Shown here: positions 23,077 through 36,000 of the stretch, piece after piece
Layout: each line of letters begins with the position of its first letter
Position numbering within the stretch: position 1 is the first letter of the stretch
Assembly (NCBI GenBank): GCA_003254925.1
Contig: QANZ01042858.1
Location: forward strand, 1-64,000
Reading direction: 5' to 3'
Length of the DNA: 64,000 nucleotides
From: Chamaecrista fasciculata
Lineage: Eukaryota > Streptophyta > Magnoliopsida > Fabales > Fabaceae
Notes under the pieces: generated by a model
What the model saw: the letters and a program-made list of their open reading frames with translations, nothing else
The model's database searches: none
What the model was told of the DNA's origin: nothing
Made by a program: the position numbers and the translations under genes

Positions 23077-23700
23077 CAGGGATGGCAACGAATATAGTAT
23101 ATATATCCGGTGGTTTTGTTACTATCTATATCCATTTATCTTATCCAATATCCGTACCCTATCCGTATCCGATAAATTAATAACTGTATCCGTACCCTAT
23201 CTGATATCCGGTATCCGACGGATACCCGAAATATCCGAAAAAAAATGGATATAGAATAGGATATTCTATTTTATAAATCGGATATATCGGGTACCCGATA
23301 TCCATTATCCGCCAACTAATATAATTAAATGAAATTATTATTTATTTATATTGTAGATTTATTTTTTAAAATAAAAAATTAAATATAAAATAACTAAAAT
23401 ATGATTATATAAAAAATATATATAAATATAATTAATTACATTTAAATATTTATATATAAAATATTAAATTAAATGTAAAATATGAAAATTAAATAAGTAA
23501 TAGGGTATCGGATAATCTAAATATCTGTTCATTTCGAATGGATGTATGGTATCCGAGGGTAATATCCGTATTCGGCGAATATCCGAAAAAAAAATTTAAT
23601 TTTAACTATGCGTATCTTATCCGATATCCGGTATCTGACGGATATCGAATATTTTTTACGGACGGATATCCTAGGTATCCTAAAAAATTGCCATCCCTAT
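23077..23700. mobile_element. hAT-like MITE rich in TATCCG repeats
   Basis: This is a 624-bp element with inverted ends (CAGGGATGGCAACG at the left, AATTGCCATCCCTAT at the right). It is flanked by AGGTGAT at 23070-23076 and 23701-23707. The interior holds many TATCCG/CGGATA units in both orientations, so much of it can fold back. AGGGATGGCAA termini are common in plant hAT MITEs. No transposase was seen. Confidence 0.85.
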
Positions 23701-23707
23701 AGGTGAT

Positions 23708-24225
23708 TGATATGAATATATTATGATGATAGCTCAATTCTTCGTTCCTCGCTGAAAAAATTCAATGAACTCGATCATGATACGATAATACGTATCGTCA
23801 TTCCTAAATCTTATATGTATAGCCAAAGCTCTTCACAAAATTTCTAAAAAAAAATAGATTAGGTGCCACATCTGATTATGATAGTATAGTCTTTCAATAG
23901 AAATTATTATTATTATATTTATTAAATTTTAAACTCATTACTTTATTTATCATTAAGATAAGATTATTAACCCACATCGGTAAATATTTAGATTTAACAT
24001 AAGATTAGACTTGGTTGAAATCTACTATTGTAATTAACAATGGCGTAATTGCAAAAAGTAAATATGTGCGGGCATTGGTTACTAAACTTTTTGTGAGTAA
24101 TATAATAGGTTGGGCGAAAGCGCAACCCACACAATAAATAAAGGAAGAGGAAATGGAGAAACAAACACAACACTTTAACGTTGGTCGGTGCCTCAAGACG
24201 TACTCCACGGTCTCCTCAGGACAAC
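23708..24225. other. Spacer, nothing recognised
   Basis: AT-rich sequence between the hAT-like MITE and the minisatellite. No coding region, RNA gene or element end could be supported. Confidence 0.4.
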
Positions 24226-24395
24226 TTCACTATAATTGTAATTTTTGCATGGACAAAATTACAAACCCTCCTCAATACAATTTTTGACCGTAAAAAACTG
24301 TAAACCCTCTCAACTATAATTTTTTAACAGAAAAATTATAAACCCTCTCCCAAACATAATTTTTGCACGGAAAAATTATAAACCCTCCACAGAAG
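24226..24395. repeat. Minisatellite of about 40 bp units
   Basis: Four imperfect copies of a 38-44 bp unit, each containing a version of ATAATTTTTGCACGGAAAAA and ending in (A)TTATAAACCCTC. The flanks (about 24150-24225 and 24396-24480) are less AT-rich and may belong to an unidentified repeat. No coding function was seen. Confidence 0.75.
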
Positions 24396-24479
24396 GTGAA
24401 AGTCTCCCTCCCAATTATGGGACTTCACCACTCTCTCACAACTACATTTTGGTGACGCTCACACACCACATCGCTCATG

Positions 24480-25753
24480 TAGCAATTACCTCTATTTGTA
24501 GGCAATTCATTCAATCTCCTCAATCTTGCAATTTAATGCATATACATCACCTCCATCAATTTCCAATCAATTTGATTCCTCCAATCAAAAATTAATTAAC
24601 AAATTAGTACAACATATCTTTTTTTTTTTTTATCAAAATTAGTGCAACATATCAACCTCATAAATATTCTGATTTTGAATGAAAAAAGCCCTACATAATG
24701 AAGTAGCATCATAATTAAGTTCATATTAATAAACTGGTGTATGTGATCCTTTCTCAATTACCTTTACTATATGAAGAACAGTAAAAGGTCCTGCACTATT
24801 GATAAATTAATCATGAAGCAATTACCTTCCTTATGGAATCACTTTCGATGCACTTTAATTAAAAAAGTATGTAAATTGTACTAAAACAAAGTTATGTAAA
24901 CTTCACAATATCTGAACCAATAAGGCACATTCTGAACCATAATGGATAGTAGAATGGCACATTCTGAACCAATAAGGCAGAAATTGTTTTTGAACTTAAA
25001 TCATCGGAGGGAGATCAAGTATCAGATTATTAACCGCAGAATTGGTTTGGGGCCAAATAGTGCAAGTAATTTGTTATTTTCCCATTAAAATTGGGATATA
25101 GAAATATGTTATGATAATTAAGGTGAATTAGGGTTGTCTTTGACAATTGTATGATCACTTACTAACGGCCTATCGCCTCCATCAAAGTTTTTAAATACCA
25201 ATCTCATCTATTGAAATAATTACTCACTAACCTTGCACTTGTGGTCTTATTATTATTTTTTTTTTTTACTTCATTGCTGATTTGATCGCCACATAAACAT
25301 TTAAAGACTAACATTAGCTTACTTGTTACATGTTGTTTGTAAAGTTCTTGGTCAACAACTTTATCGTAATCGTAATATATATATATATATATATATATAA
25401 CAAAAGATAAACAAGACAAAAAAAGCAAGAAAGTACCTTTAAGAGTGTTTTTACGATGTCCATGAGTCAAGTCACATTAAATTTTAAGAGCAAGTTCAGA
25501 GAATGGAGAGTAAGAAATTATGGGCTCCTTTGATTTTTTGTTGATATTTTTTTAAATTTTAAAAAGGTTTATTTTTTAAAATCATTTTTAAAAATGAGAA
25601 AAAATGTTATTTTGAAAAAACAAAAAGAAAAATTAATAAAAATATATTTTGTATTCTGAAATCAAAGTCAAATGTAGAGATTTTATTTTCATTAATAATT
25701 AATAATATTATTTCAAATAGATATAAATTCATTTAAAGTTTATTTATAAAATA

Positions 25754-25784
<31 letters not shown>

Positions 25785-26382
25785 TATTGCATTTTTTTTT
25801 GAAATGGTGAAATTGTGAAATAGACCCTTTTTCTTTTCACATTTAAAAACATATTTTTAAGATCAGGTTTGAAAATTAGTTTTGAACTAAGAAAAAAACA
25901 GAATAAAATGCACCTTAAATTACTCACTTTTTTCAGAAGGTCCGTACAAGAGAGGTTAATTTTTATGCTATAATATATGATTTTAAATTGTCTTTTTTAC
26001 AAATAAATTACAATATAAAAGAATAAAAATTAAAATAACTAAAAGTTTATAGATAGAAGTGCATAAATTATTTTATGAAACTTTTTACTATTTTGAATGT
26101 AATATGTAATATAAACAGAAAATAATTATTTTATGATACCTTATAATTTTTATATATTTTAAAAATTAGAAATAATATTTGAAGTGCATGCAGACTGCAG
26201 TTTTCTTTCACCAAATTGGATTTAAAAACTTAAAATAAATCAAGACACGGACGTCAACACTTTTTTCTTTTCTTCTTTCAATTTAAAATTTCTGAAATGC
26301 CGCCACAGAGAAGACTTTCAAAAAAGTAGTGCAGACAATTTATAAAAATAGTAGAAGGCAAAAATATATTTTTTCAGATTTT
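24480..26382. other. AT-rich spacer
   Basis: No gene is supported. It contains a short direct repeat of GGCACATTCTGAACCA at about 24925-24940 and 24956-24971, and a TA microsatellite at 25374-25399. It ends at the single N at 26383, where sequence may be missing. Confidence 0.45.
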
Positions 26383-26383
26383 N

Positions 26384-26630
26384 GGATGGGTCTAGGTCCT
26401 CCAATTATTGACACTGCATTATAAATAATGATATTGCATTATAACACTGCATTATTGACACTCCAACTATGAGTGTTCTTATTATTCAGCTGTCTAATAC
26501 ATTTTATATATCTTTGCTTGAGTGTTGTCATCTTAAATATGAGTGTTGATTTTCAAATTAAGTTGTGAAGATTTCCAATGATGTAAATTGTCAGGAAAAA
26601 ACCCGTGCGAACGCACGGGTCTCATACTAG
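26384..26630 (+). mobile_element. Helitron 3' end
   Basis: The right end has the Helitron signature: a GC-rich hairpin (ACCCGTGCG, loop AA, CGCACGGGT at 26601-26620), ten bases on, terminating in CTAG at 26627-26630, with T as the next base. Helitrons insert between A and T without target duplication and end in CTRR. The left end is not found and is probably lost at the N at 26383. No Rep/helicase coding is present, so this is a non-autonomous or truncated copy. Confidence 0.85.
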
Positions 26631-27027
26631 TTAATTTTGTTTTAATCCTTTTCCTTGAAAATCCAAAAACGTCTTTTCATTCTCCTTTTGTTTTAGTCTA
26701 CTTGGTTTCTGCTTTTTTCTTTCTTTCTGCCTAAGAAATCCACAAGGTCTTCGTCAAGTCAAGCAGGGGTTTCCATAGCTACTACTGCATGCNCATAGCC
26801 ATAACTCATAAGTCACAGTCTACGAGAGTCTACTCAGTGCTCACAATTCTCACAGCCTCACTCATTAATTTTGTTTTAATCCTTTTCCTTGAAAATCCAA
26901 AAACGTCTTTTCATTCTCCTTTTGTTTTAGTCTACTTGGTTTCTGCTTTTTTCTTTCTTTCTGCCTAAGAAATCCACAAGGTCTTCGTCAAGTCAAGCAG
27001 GGGTTTCCATAGCTACTACTGCATGCA
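26631..27027. repeat. Direct repeat around an N: filled and empty Helitron site
   Basis: Positions 26631-26792 and 26865-27026 are identical over about 162 bp. Between them are an N (26793) and 71 bp of unique sequence ending CTCA. The first copy follows the Helitron end CTAG and the second follows CTCA, so both begin TTAATTTTG. This fits one allele with the Helitron and one without, placed head to tail by the assembly. The second copy leads directly into the helicase gene leader. Confidence 0.8.
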
Positions 27028-27083
27028 ATTTATGAATGATTCTTCGCATTGACGGAAACTGAGGACGAAATAGTGAGAGAATA

Positions 27084-30000
27084 ATGATGGAAGGTGAGAG
27101 TTCAAGTAACAAGAGGATCGCCAATAGAGATCATGGATTCACCGACATTATGTTTTCTTGGTCCCTTGATGACATTTTGAATGACAATCTCTACAAACAC
27201 CAGGTGAGTACTATCATCCATTGTTGATGTTCCGATGATTGTGACTGCTACTTCCCGTATGTTTTAAGGGTGGCAAATGAATATTCCAAATGATTGTTAA
27301 ACATATACTTGGGAGAAAGAAATTATCTGCTTCAGAATCTTACAAATGGGAAGTAGAAGAATGAGGATCTTACAAAAAAAAATTATGTGAAAATCTTTCG
27401 TACTCTTCTTCTCCGTGTATATGGAAGGTTTCGGGGTTTTTCTTTTTCCTGCCTTTCTTTCTCGTTGCTTTCACTACGTCGTCTTCCTATAAATATTTTT
27501 CTAAAATTGATTTTATTTTATGGAATGATGATTTATTGATTTTATTTGTTGGGATAAAGAAACTTTCTGCTTCAAATTCCAAAAATGGGAAGAAGAACGA
27601 GGATCCTACAAAAGGATATTTGGAAATCCTTCCTACTCTTCTTTCCTTCTCTTTGCTTTCACTCCGTCGTCTCCCTGTTAATATTTTTCTTGGTGATGTA
27701 AGTGATATTACAAAAGGTCCACTCATTTTAGCTACGTAGCTTATGACGTTTGGAGTGATGATGCTTGTGGAGCTGGAATGAAGTTGTACCTATGTGATTT
27801 ACTTATTATTATATTCTTTTATTTGTTCGGTGAAAGAATAAAGTCGTCATATCTTTAAAAGTTTTTCATCTTACACACAATATCTGATAGAACATGCAAA
27901 ATGTCCATTGAGTTTGTGCATCTCGATCTCCATGCCTTCAAATGTTCAATTACCATGCTATATTGTAATAACTTAGATTATGATCCATTCCCCTTGGATT
28001 TAAAGTACTATCATTGTATATATAGTCTCTCTCATCTCTCTCTTTAGATTGAATCCCCGACTTGATTTAATCTTTCAGGTAGAAGACATTGAACTGGAAT
28101 TCCAATCTGATAACCATTACTTTGAATCATATGTCTACCCATTATTGGAGGAAACTCGAGCACAGTTGAGCTCAAGTATGGAAATGTTATTCAATGCACC
28201 TTTTGCAGAGGTGATTTCGTTGGAGGAGGCCAAACCATTAGGAAAGAATATGTATGATGTGACAATTAGTAGCTGGAATAACAGGTTCAGTAAAAATGGT
28301 AAAGAGCCATACAAAACACTCCCTGGAGATGTTTTTATTTTGGCTGACTTTAAACCTGAAACTTTGGAGGATTTGCAAAGGGTGGGAAGGATGTGGAGTT
28401 TTGTATCCGTAGCTCAGATCCCAAAGGATGAGTTCGAGGATGATATTATGCCTAGTTATCTTAAAGTTGTGGCATCAAAAGACATTAAATTGTATGAAAT
28501 AGGGCAGAAGTCTCTTTATGTAGTTTTCTTGACAAATATAATTCCCAACAGAAGAATGTGGAATGCCTTGCACATGTCTAGAAAATCAGAGATAATCAAG
28601 AAAATTTTGCGCCCTGGTAACATGGTAAGAATCTTGATTTATGTTGTGGCTTCAATTAATTGATTTGAAGTTATATTCACTATTTTAGGCATACACAATA
28701 TATACTCAGTTTAATTGCTACAAAACTACTGCTGTCACTTATAATTAATTGATTTACTGATGTATGTTGGGAACAGGTTGAGGAAAGTTGTGACCATTGC
28801 TATCTGCAGAGTGACGCATTAAGTGATGATAAAGTTTATGTAAATTTATCATCTATGCTGAATGAATCACAAAATAGGGCAATTTGTGCATGCCTTTCTA
28901 GCATCTGTTGCCATCACAAGGCTACTATTGAGCTTATTTGGGGTCCACCAGGGACCGGAAAAACCAACACTTTGGGTACACTCCTTTTTGCTCTAGTTAA
29001 ATCGAAACATAGGGTACTTGCTTGTGCTCCAACAAATGTTGCCGTTAAAGAAGTGGCACTGCGTGTCTTGAACATGGTCAGAGAATCATTTGATAGGGAA
29101 TCTGAATCCTTATTCTGTTCATTGGGAGAAATGTTGTTATTTGGAAATCATGAACGGCTCAATGTTGGTGGAGAAATTGAAGAAATATATCTGGATTATC
29201 GTGTCAAACAGCTTACAAAGTGCTTTGCACCGTGTACTGGTTGGAATTATTGTTTTACTTCAATGATTGATCTTCTGGAAAATTGTGTTTCCCATTATCA
29301 TGTATTTCTTGAAAATGAATTGAAGGGGAAAGAAAACACTGATAAGGATGAATATAAGGGGATAAAAGGTGAAAATGATTCAAGTTGTAGTGATGGGAGT
29401 CGCAAATCCTTTCTTGAGTTTGTGAGAGAAAGGTTTATTGCTATAGCATTGCAACTAAGATGCTGCATTTCTATATTGTGTACTCATATATCAAGAAGTT
29501 ATCTTCTGGAACATAACTTTCAGAAATTGGTCAGTCTTTATCATGTACTTGATACCTTTCAAGCTTTGTTGTCTGAAAGTAATATATTTTTTGATGAATT
29601 GGAAGAAGTTTTTTCCCTTCCTGAATGGTCTCCAGAGTCATTTGGGGGTGCTGCAAATCTATTACTCAAGAAGAGAACTGAATGCCTGTCTTCTTTAAGA
29701 ATTCTGAAAGATTCACTTGGCCAGCTCAAAATGCCAAATTTTTTGAGTGAAGAAGCAATAAAAGAGTTCTGTTTCCAGACATCATTATTAATATTTTCTA
29801 CTGCTTCTAGTTCCTATAAGCTGCATTCTGTTTCCATGGAGCCGCCATTGGACATTTTGGTGATTGATGAAGCTGCGCAGTTAAAAGAATGTGAATCGAT
29901 CATACCTTTACGACTTCGGGGCATAAACCATGCCATTCTTGTTGGAGATGAATGCCAATTACCAGCAATGGTTGAAAGTAATGTATGTAGATTTTTTTTT

Positions 30001-33000
30001 TCCAATGCATATATTAAAATCTATTTTACATTTGACATATTTCATTTTCCTTACTTTCACCTCCATCTTTAGAAAATTCCTTAACATAAAATTTGCCACT
30101 ACCAATTAACACGTGGTTCTTCTTATTTTGAAGGTTTCTAATAAAGCTGGATTTGGGAGAAGCTTGTTTGAGAGACTGAGTTCTTTGAATTACCCAAAGC
30201 ATCTTCTCAACATACAGTACAGGATGCATCCAGCTATAAGTTTCTTTCCTAATTTATCTTTTTATTTCAACCAAATTAATAATGCCCCAAATGTAAAAAG
30301 AAGGAACTATGAAAAAGATTTTCTCCCATGGCCAATGTTTGGTCCCTATTCTTTTATAAATGTTGATGGAAGGGAAGAGTATGATGATGCTGGAAGAAGT
30401 CGAAGAAATATGGTTGAAGTGGCTATTGTGATGAAAATAGTGAAAAATTTATTCAAAGGTCTGTTTGCTTATTTCTCACTATTCTTGGATTTAGTCTGTG
30501 TTGAGAAATATGAATATGTCAATACTTATTTATTGAGTTTGTTGGTCAGTATTTGATTTCTATATTAATTAGGTGGTTGAGTAGTTGAGTATTGAATGTA
30601 TTAGATGCTTTCTTTGTGTATTTATATGCAATCTTTATTGTACTATCAATCAAGTATTATTCAATGAAATATATTTTCAACAGTCTGTTATGTTGTTGCT
30701 CTTATTTTTTACTGAACTTTCTGCTGTGTTTTGGAAAGAAGATCCCATAACTGTACTAATAATATTTAATTCCAACATTGGTGGACCTTAGATGAAAGTA
30801 GCAAGAAACCTGAAATTGGGCTGTTGATAACTTGATATCTAGAAGTTACGGATCTTATATGAATACATCATGGTAACACTGTTTATACAACCTGATATCT
30901 CTATCAGGAAGATCTCTGCCTATTTTATTTGAAAGAAGTTTAATATATGGTGTTTCTGAATTTTTATGCAAAGATGTTCATTACACAAGAGCAAAGTGCA
31001 TACTTGTTGAAAAAAATTAAGATGTTAAATGTTCACGATATATGAAATTATACCAGAAACTACATCGTTGAAAAATACTCCTTTTTTGTATTTTAATGTT
31101 AAGCTGATTTTGCCTGCTTCACAGTGTGGCATGGTTCAAAGGAGAACCTCTGCATAGGTGTAGTGTCACCATATTCTGCCCAAGTTGTTGCTCTTCAAGA
31201 GAAACTTAGACACATATTTGATGACCATGATGGATTTGAAGTGAACGTGAAGTCAATTGATGGGTTCCAGGGTGGTGAGCAGGATATAATAATATTATCA
31301 ACTGTAAGAACTAATAGCAATTCATCACTTGAGTTCATTTCCAGACGCCAGAGGTGTAATGTCGCTCTTACGAGGGCTAGGTATTCTTGCTATATAATAT
31401 TATTTGAAGTTCTCAAATTTTAATGAAGTGTTATACATTGAACTGGTGCTGGTGTATTGATTTTTACCAGGCATGCTTTATGGATTTTGGGTAATGAAAG
31501 GGCACTAACAAGTAAAGAAAATGTTTGGAGAGAATTGGTGCTTGATGCTAAGAATCGTCAGTGTTTCTTTAATGCCGATGAAGACAAGGATTTGGCAAAA
31601 GCAATCTTAACTGTCAAGAAAGAGCTGGATCAATTTGATGATTTGCTTGATTCAGATAGTGTACTTTTCAAATATTCCAGGTGGAAGGTATATGGACCAT
31701 GGACCTTGTACATATTGTATTTATTCCTATTCTCATTATCTGCTAGATTTTTTTCCACCTTCCATAAATATCTGAATATCTGCAGGTTCTATTTAGTGAT
31801 AATTTCCGAAAATCATTTGGGAAGTTGCGATCACAGCGATTAAAGAAGTCAGTTTTGAAACTTCTACTCGATCTTTCTACTGGGTGGAGACCTAAACACA
31901 AGAAAGTGGGCTTGCTATGTGGAAATTCATCACAAATATTGAAACAATTTAAGGTTGAAGGTCTTTATGTTGTTTGTTCAACAGACATAGAAAAAGAGTC
32001 AAGGTATACTCAAGTCTTGAAGATATGGGATGTACTGTCTCTAGAGGATATACCGAAGCTGGTCAAGCGTCTGGATGCTATATTTAGAAGCTACACTGAT
32101 GACTTTATTGGCCGCTGTGAAGAGAAATGTTTGGAGGGGTAAGCAAATTCTTTTGCATTCTGTTGACTGTTTCTATCACAGCTTACTGATTCAATGTTTT
32201 TTGGCAATTTTCTTGGTGCCCAGAAATAAGGAGGTTCCAATGAGTTGGGAAAACTGTGCAGAAATTATCAAATTTAAGAGTCTTCTTGATAATAATGGAA
32301 AAGATGGCGAATTGAGTACTTGTCCTTCGGATGGTAGAAGCTATGTTGAGAATTCAAAGGTTGAGGAGAGTCTTCTGTTGATGAAGTTCTACTCCTTATC
32401 ATCAGGTGTAGTAAGCCATTTGCTTTCTAATTATGGTATGGAATTGGATCTTCCTTTTGAAGTCACCGATGAAGAACGGGATATAATCCACTTCCCTCAT
32501 AGTACATTTGTGTTGGGGCGCTCTGGTACTGGAAAAACTACTGTTCTGACCATGAAGTTATTTCGGCAAGAGCGCAAGCACCATACCCTATTTGAAGGAA
32601 TCTTCAATCAGGGTAATGAGTTGAAGGAGAATACTTTGGAAAGTGCCAGGCCTGTCTTGCATCAGTTATTTGTTACAGTGAGTCCAAAACTGTGTCAAGC
32701 CGTTAAACATCATGTTACTCGATTGACAAGGTCAGTGATTGTGATTAGATTTATTTTAGAGCTCTAAAGTTTAATAGTAGACTTCAACAAAAAGAAAATG
32801 TTTAATTTTAGTATGCTTCTACATATATTGGAAAATAACATGCCTTTGATTTATGTGTTATTATAAAAATGATTTAATTGTACCTGTCATTTAAAAGATA
32901 AAGAAGTCATTACAGACCATGGAGTAATTAATTAACAAAAGGGCCAAATAATTCTTTGAATGTTTTGAGGAGAAGGCATGTGCCTTGAGAAGAAGGTTGG

Positions 33001-36000
33001 TTCTTATTGTTTTCTTTAAATGAAAAAAAGTGCTAGAAGCATTGTTGTGAAATTTGCCTCTAACAAGTTCTGATCTTCAAGCTCAAGAAGAGTCTTAAAA
33101 ACATTTTAAACCATAAATGAAAAACCATGAATGGAATATTGGTCTGTCTTCCTATTTGAAAGAACTAGAAAATCGGCCAAGAAAAAAACTGGTCAAAAAC
33201 TAGTTTCATTAAATTGTTAAAACCAAATGAGAGAAAATAGATCAGATTAAAAGTTGAACCGTTTCAATATTATAAATTTTCTTTTGTTTGTAATTGTGTA
33301 TCTATATATTGTTTCATGATCTGGATTGATCTTTTACGACATTTTCTAGTTTTTTCTTGTCACTTTCCATCTAAAAATTTAGCTATGCTCATGGTCGATA
33401 AATGGACTATTATTTTGAGAAACCATGTATATTGTCATATCTCTATATGACCTGGCTAGAAGAAAGTGTTTAGATAATTCTCTTTAGTATTTCTTAATCG
33501 TTCAATTTATTTTCATGTTTCACTTTAAAAAACCAAAAAATGGTGTCAAAATCACACCATTGCAACTACTTCACTTCAGAATGTAGTCTTCTTTAGTGTT
33601 TTAGTACCCAGTAACTCATGTACTCATGTACTTCCATCGAGTTTGATTGAGTGTCAATTATTTTATTGATATTTTCCAATTGTCTATTTATATCTAAATT
33701 TAGACGTTGTTGTCACTACAGATCCATTTATTATGGTGGCAGTATACCAGCTGAAAGCAGTTTTGCTGAAGAAGATATTGTTGATATGTCATTACAATTC
33801 AAAAATCTCCCTGATTCATTTATTAATCTTCCACCAAACTCGTATCCACTTGTGATAACATTTCACAAGTTTCTGATGATGCTTGATGGGACCATTGGTA
33901 CTTCCTATTTTAAGAGATTTTCTGAATTAAAGAATTTTTCTCATAGTCAGAACCTTAATTCAAGGTCTGTTTCCCTGGAGAGTTTCATAAGGAGGAAGGA
34001 AGTTAATTATGACAGGTTTGCTTCATCGTATTGGCCTCACTTTAATTCCCAATTAACAAAGAAGCTTGATTCTTCTCGAGTGTTCACTGAAATTATTTCC
34101 CATATAAAAGGTGGTATAGGAGCTTTAGATTCTGAGGATGGCAAGCTAAGCCTTGACGACTATGTTATGTTATCTGAAAACAGAGGGTCAAGTTTATGCC
34201 GCCAGAAAAGAGAGTTGATATATGATATTTATCAGAATTATGAAAAAATGAAGATGGAAAATGGTGAATTTGATTTGGCTGATATTGTAATTGACCTCCA
34301 TAATCGACTGAGAACTGAGAGATATGTGGGTGATGAGATGAGGTTCATATATATTGATGAGGTACAGGATATGACCATGAGTCAAATTTCTTTGTTTAAA
34401 TACATTTGCCCATATGTAGATGAGGGATTTGTTTTCTCTGGGGACACAGCACAAACAATTGCAAGAGGAATTGATTTCAGATTCCAAGATATTCGAACTC
34501 TCTTCTACAAGAAGTTTGTATTAGAACCAGGGAGCAGCATGAATAAAATCAGAAAGGAGAAAGGGAAAATATCACAAATTTTTCATTTGAGTCAGAATTT
34601 TCGTACTCATGCTGGAGTTCTGAAATTATCCCAGAGCATCATTGAACTTATTTATCACTTCTTTCCTCATTCCATTGACGTGTTGAAGCCTGAGACTAGT
34701 TTAATATATGGGGAACCCCCAGTTGTGCTTGAATCTGGAGAGAGAGAAAATGCAATTGTAAAGATTTTTGGGAATAGTGGGAATATGGGTGGAAAAATAG
34801 TTGGATTTGGGGCAGATCAAGTTATTTTGGTACGGGATGATAATGCTCGGAGCAGCATTATAGAACATGTGGGCAAACAGGCTCTTGTATTAACCATTTT
34901 GGAGTGCAAGGGCCTTGAGTTTCAGGTTGTCACTTCCAACATATTTTATTGCTTTTATTATTGTTATTTTTATTTATTTTAATGCTAAGTGTTAATTATT
35001 GTGTCCTGTGGCTTTCTTAGGATGTGTTGCTGTACAACTTTTTTGGCTCTTCACCCTTGAGAAACCGGTGGAGACTAATATATGGGTATATGGAGAATTT
35101 AGGTATGCTGGACTCCCCAACGAAAGTGTCTTATACAAGTTTTAATGATTCTAAACACAATGTTTTGTGTTCGGAACTAAAGCAACTCTATGTGGCTGTG
35201 ACTCGAACAAGGCAGAGATTGTGGATTTGTGAGAATACAGAAGAGTTCTCTAAACCTATGTTTGACTATTGGAAAAGAAACTGCCTTGTCCAAACTAAAG
35301 TACTGGATGATTCACTTGCACAGGCAATGAAAGTTGCAAGCAGTCCAGAAGAATGGAAATCACGTGGCATAGAGGTTCTTTTCATACTTACTCTATAGAT
35401 AGTAATTTTGTCCACATGACTCTTAGCTTTGCTTCTTAATGGGACCAATTAGAACAGTTAGGTCAATTCTATGTTTTATTGAGCTATCTGTTATGTCCCT
35501 CTTGTTTGTGTAGCATTATTTTTTTTCCCCAGACATCCACTTACTTTACTGTCTCTTATCAGCTTTATCATCGCCGTAATTATGGGATGGCAACAATGTG
35601 TTTTGAAAGAGCCGGGGACTCTTATTGGGAGAGGAAGTCTAAGGCGTCTGGTCTTAAAGCAACTGCAAGCCAATTGCGTGATTTAAATCCTGAAGATGCT
35701 AGTAAGATTTTGAGGGAAGCTGCTGAAATATTTGAAGGAATAGGAATGGCTGAGTCTGCTGCTCAGTGTTTCTCTGATTTGGGGGATCATGAAAGAGCTG
35801 GTATGACTATATTTTTGAGAATATATATTTAAAAGTCCGGCTTTCTTTGTATCTATAAGAATAAAATTGACTGACTTTCTTTTTATCTATATGAATCAAA
35901 GTGATGCTAGTTGTATATTTATTTGTTAAACTTTCTAAGTTGCCCAGTAAATTTTACTGTTATGTCATTAAAAATGATTTGTCATTTATTATTTTTTTTA

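Noticed and set aside
24005-24640. Possible LTR-type or other large repeat around the minisatellite
   Set aside because: No terminal repeats, primer-binding site or coding remnant could be identified, so only the minisatellite is reported.
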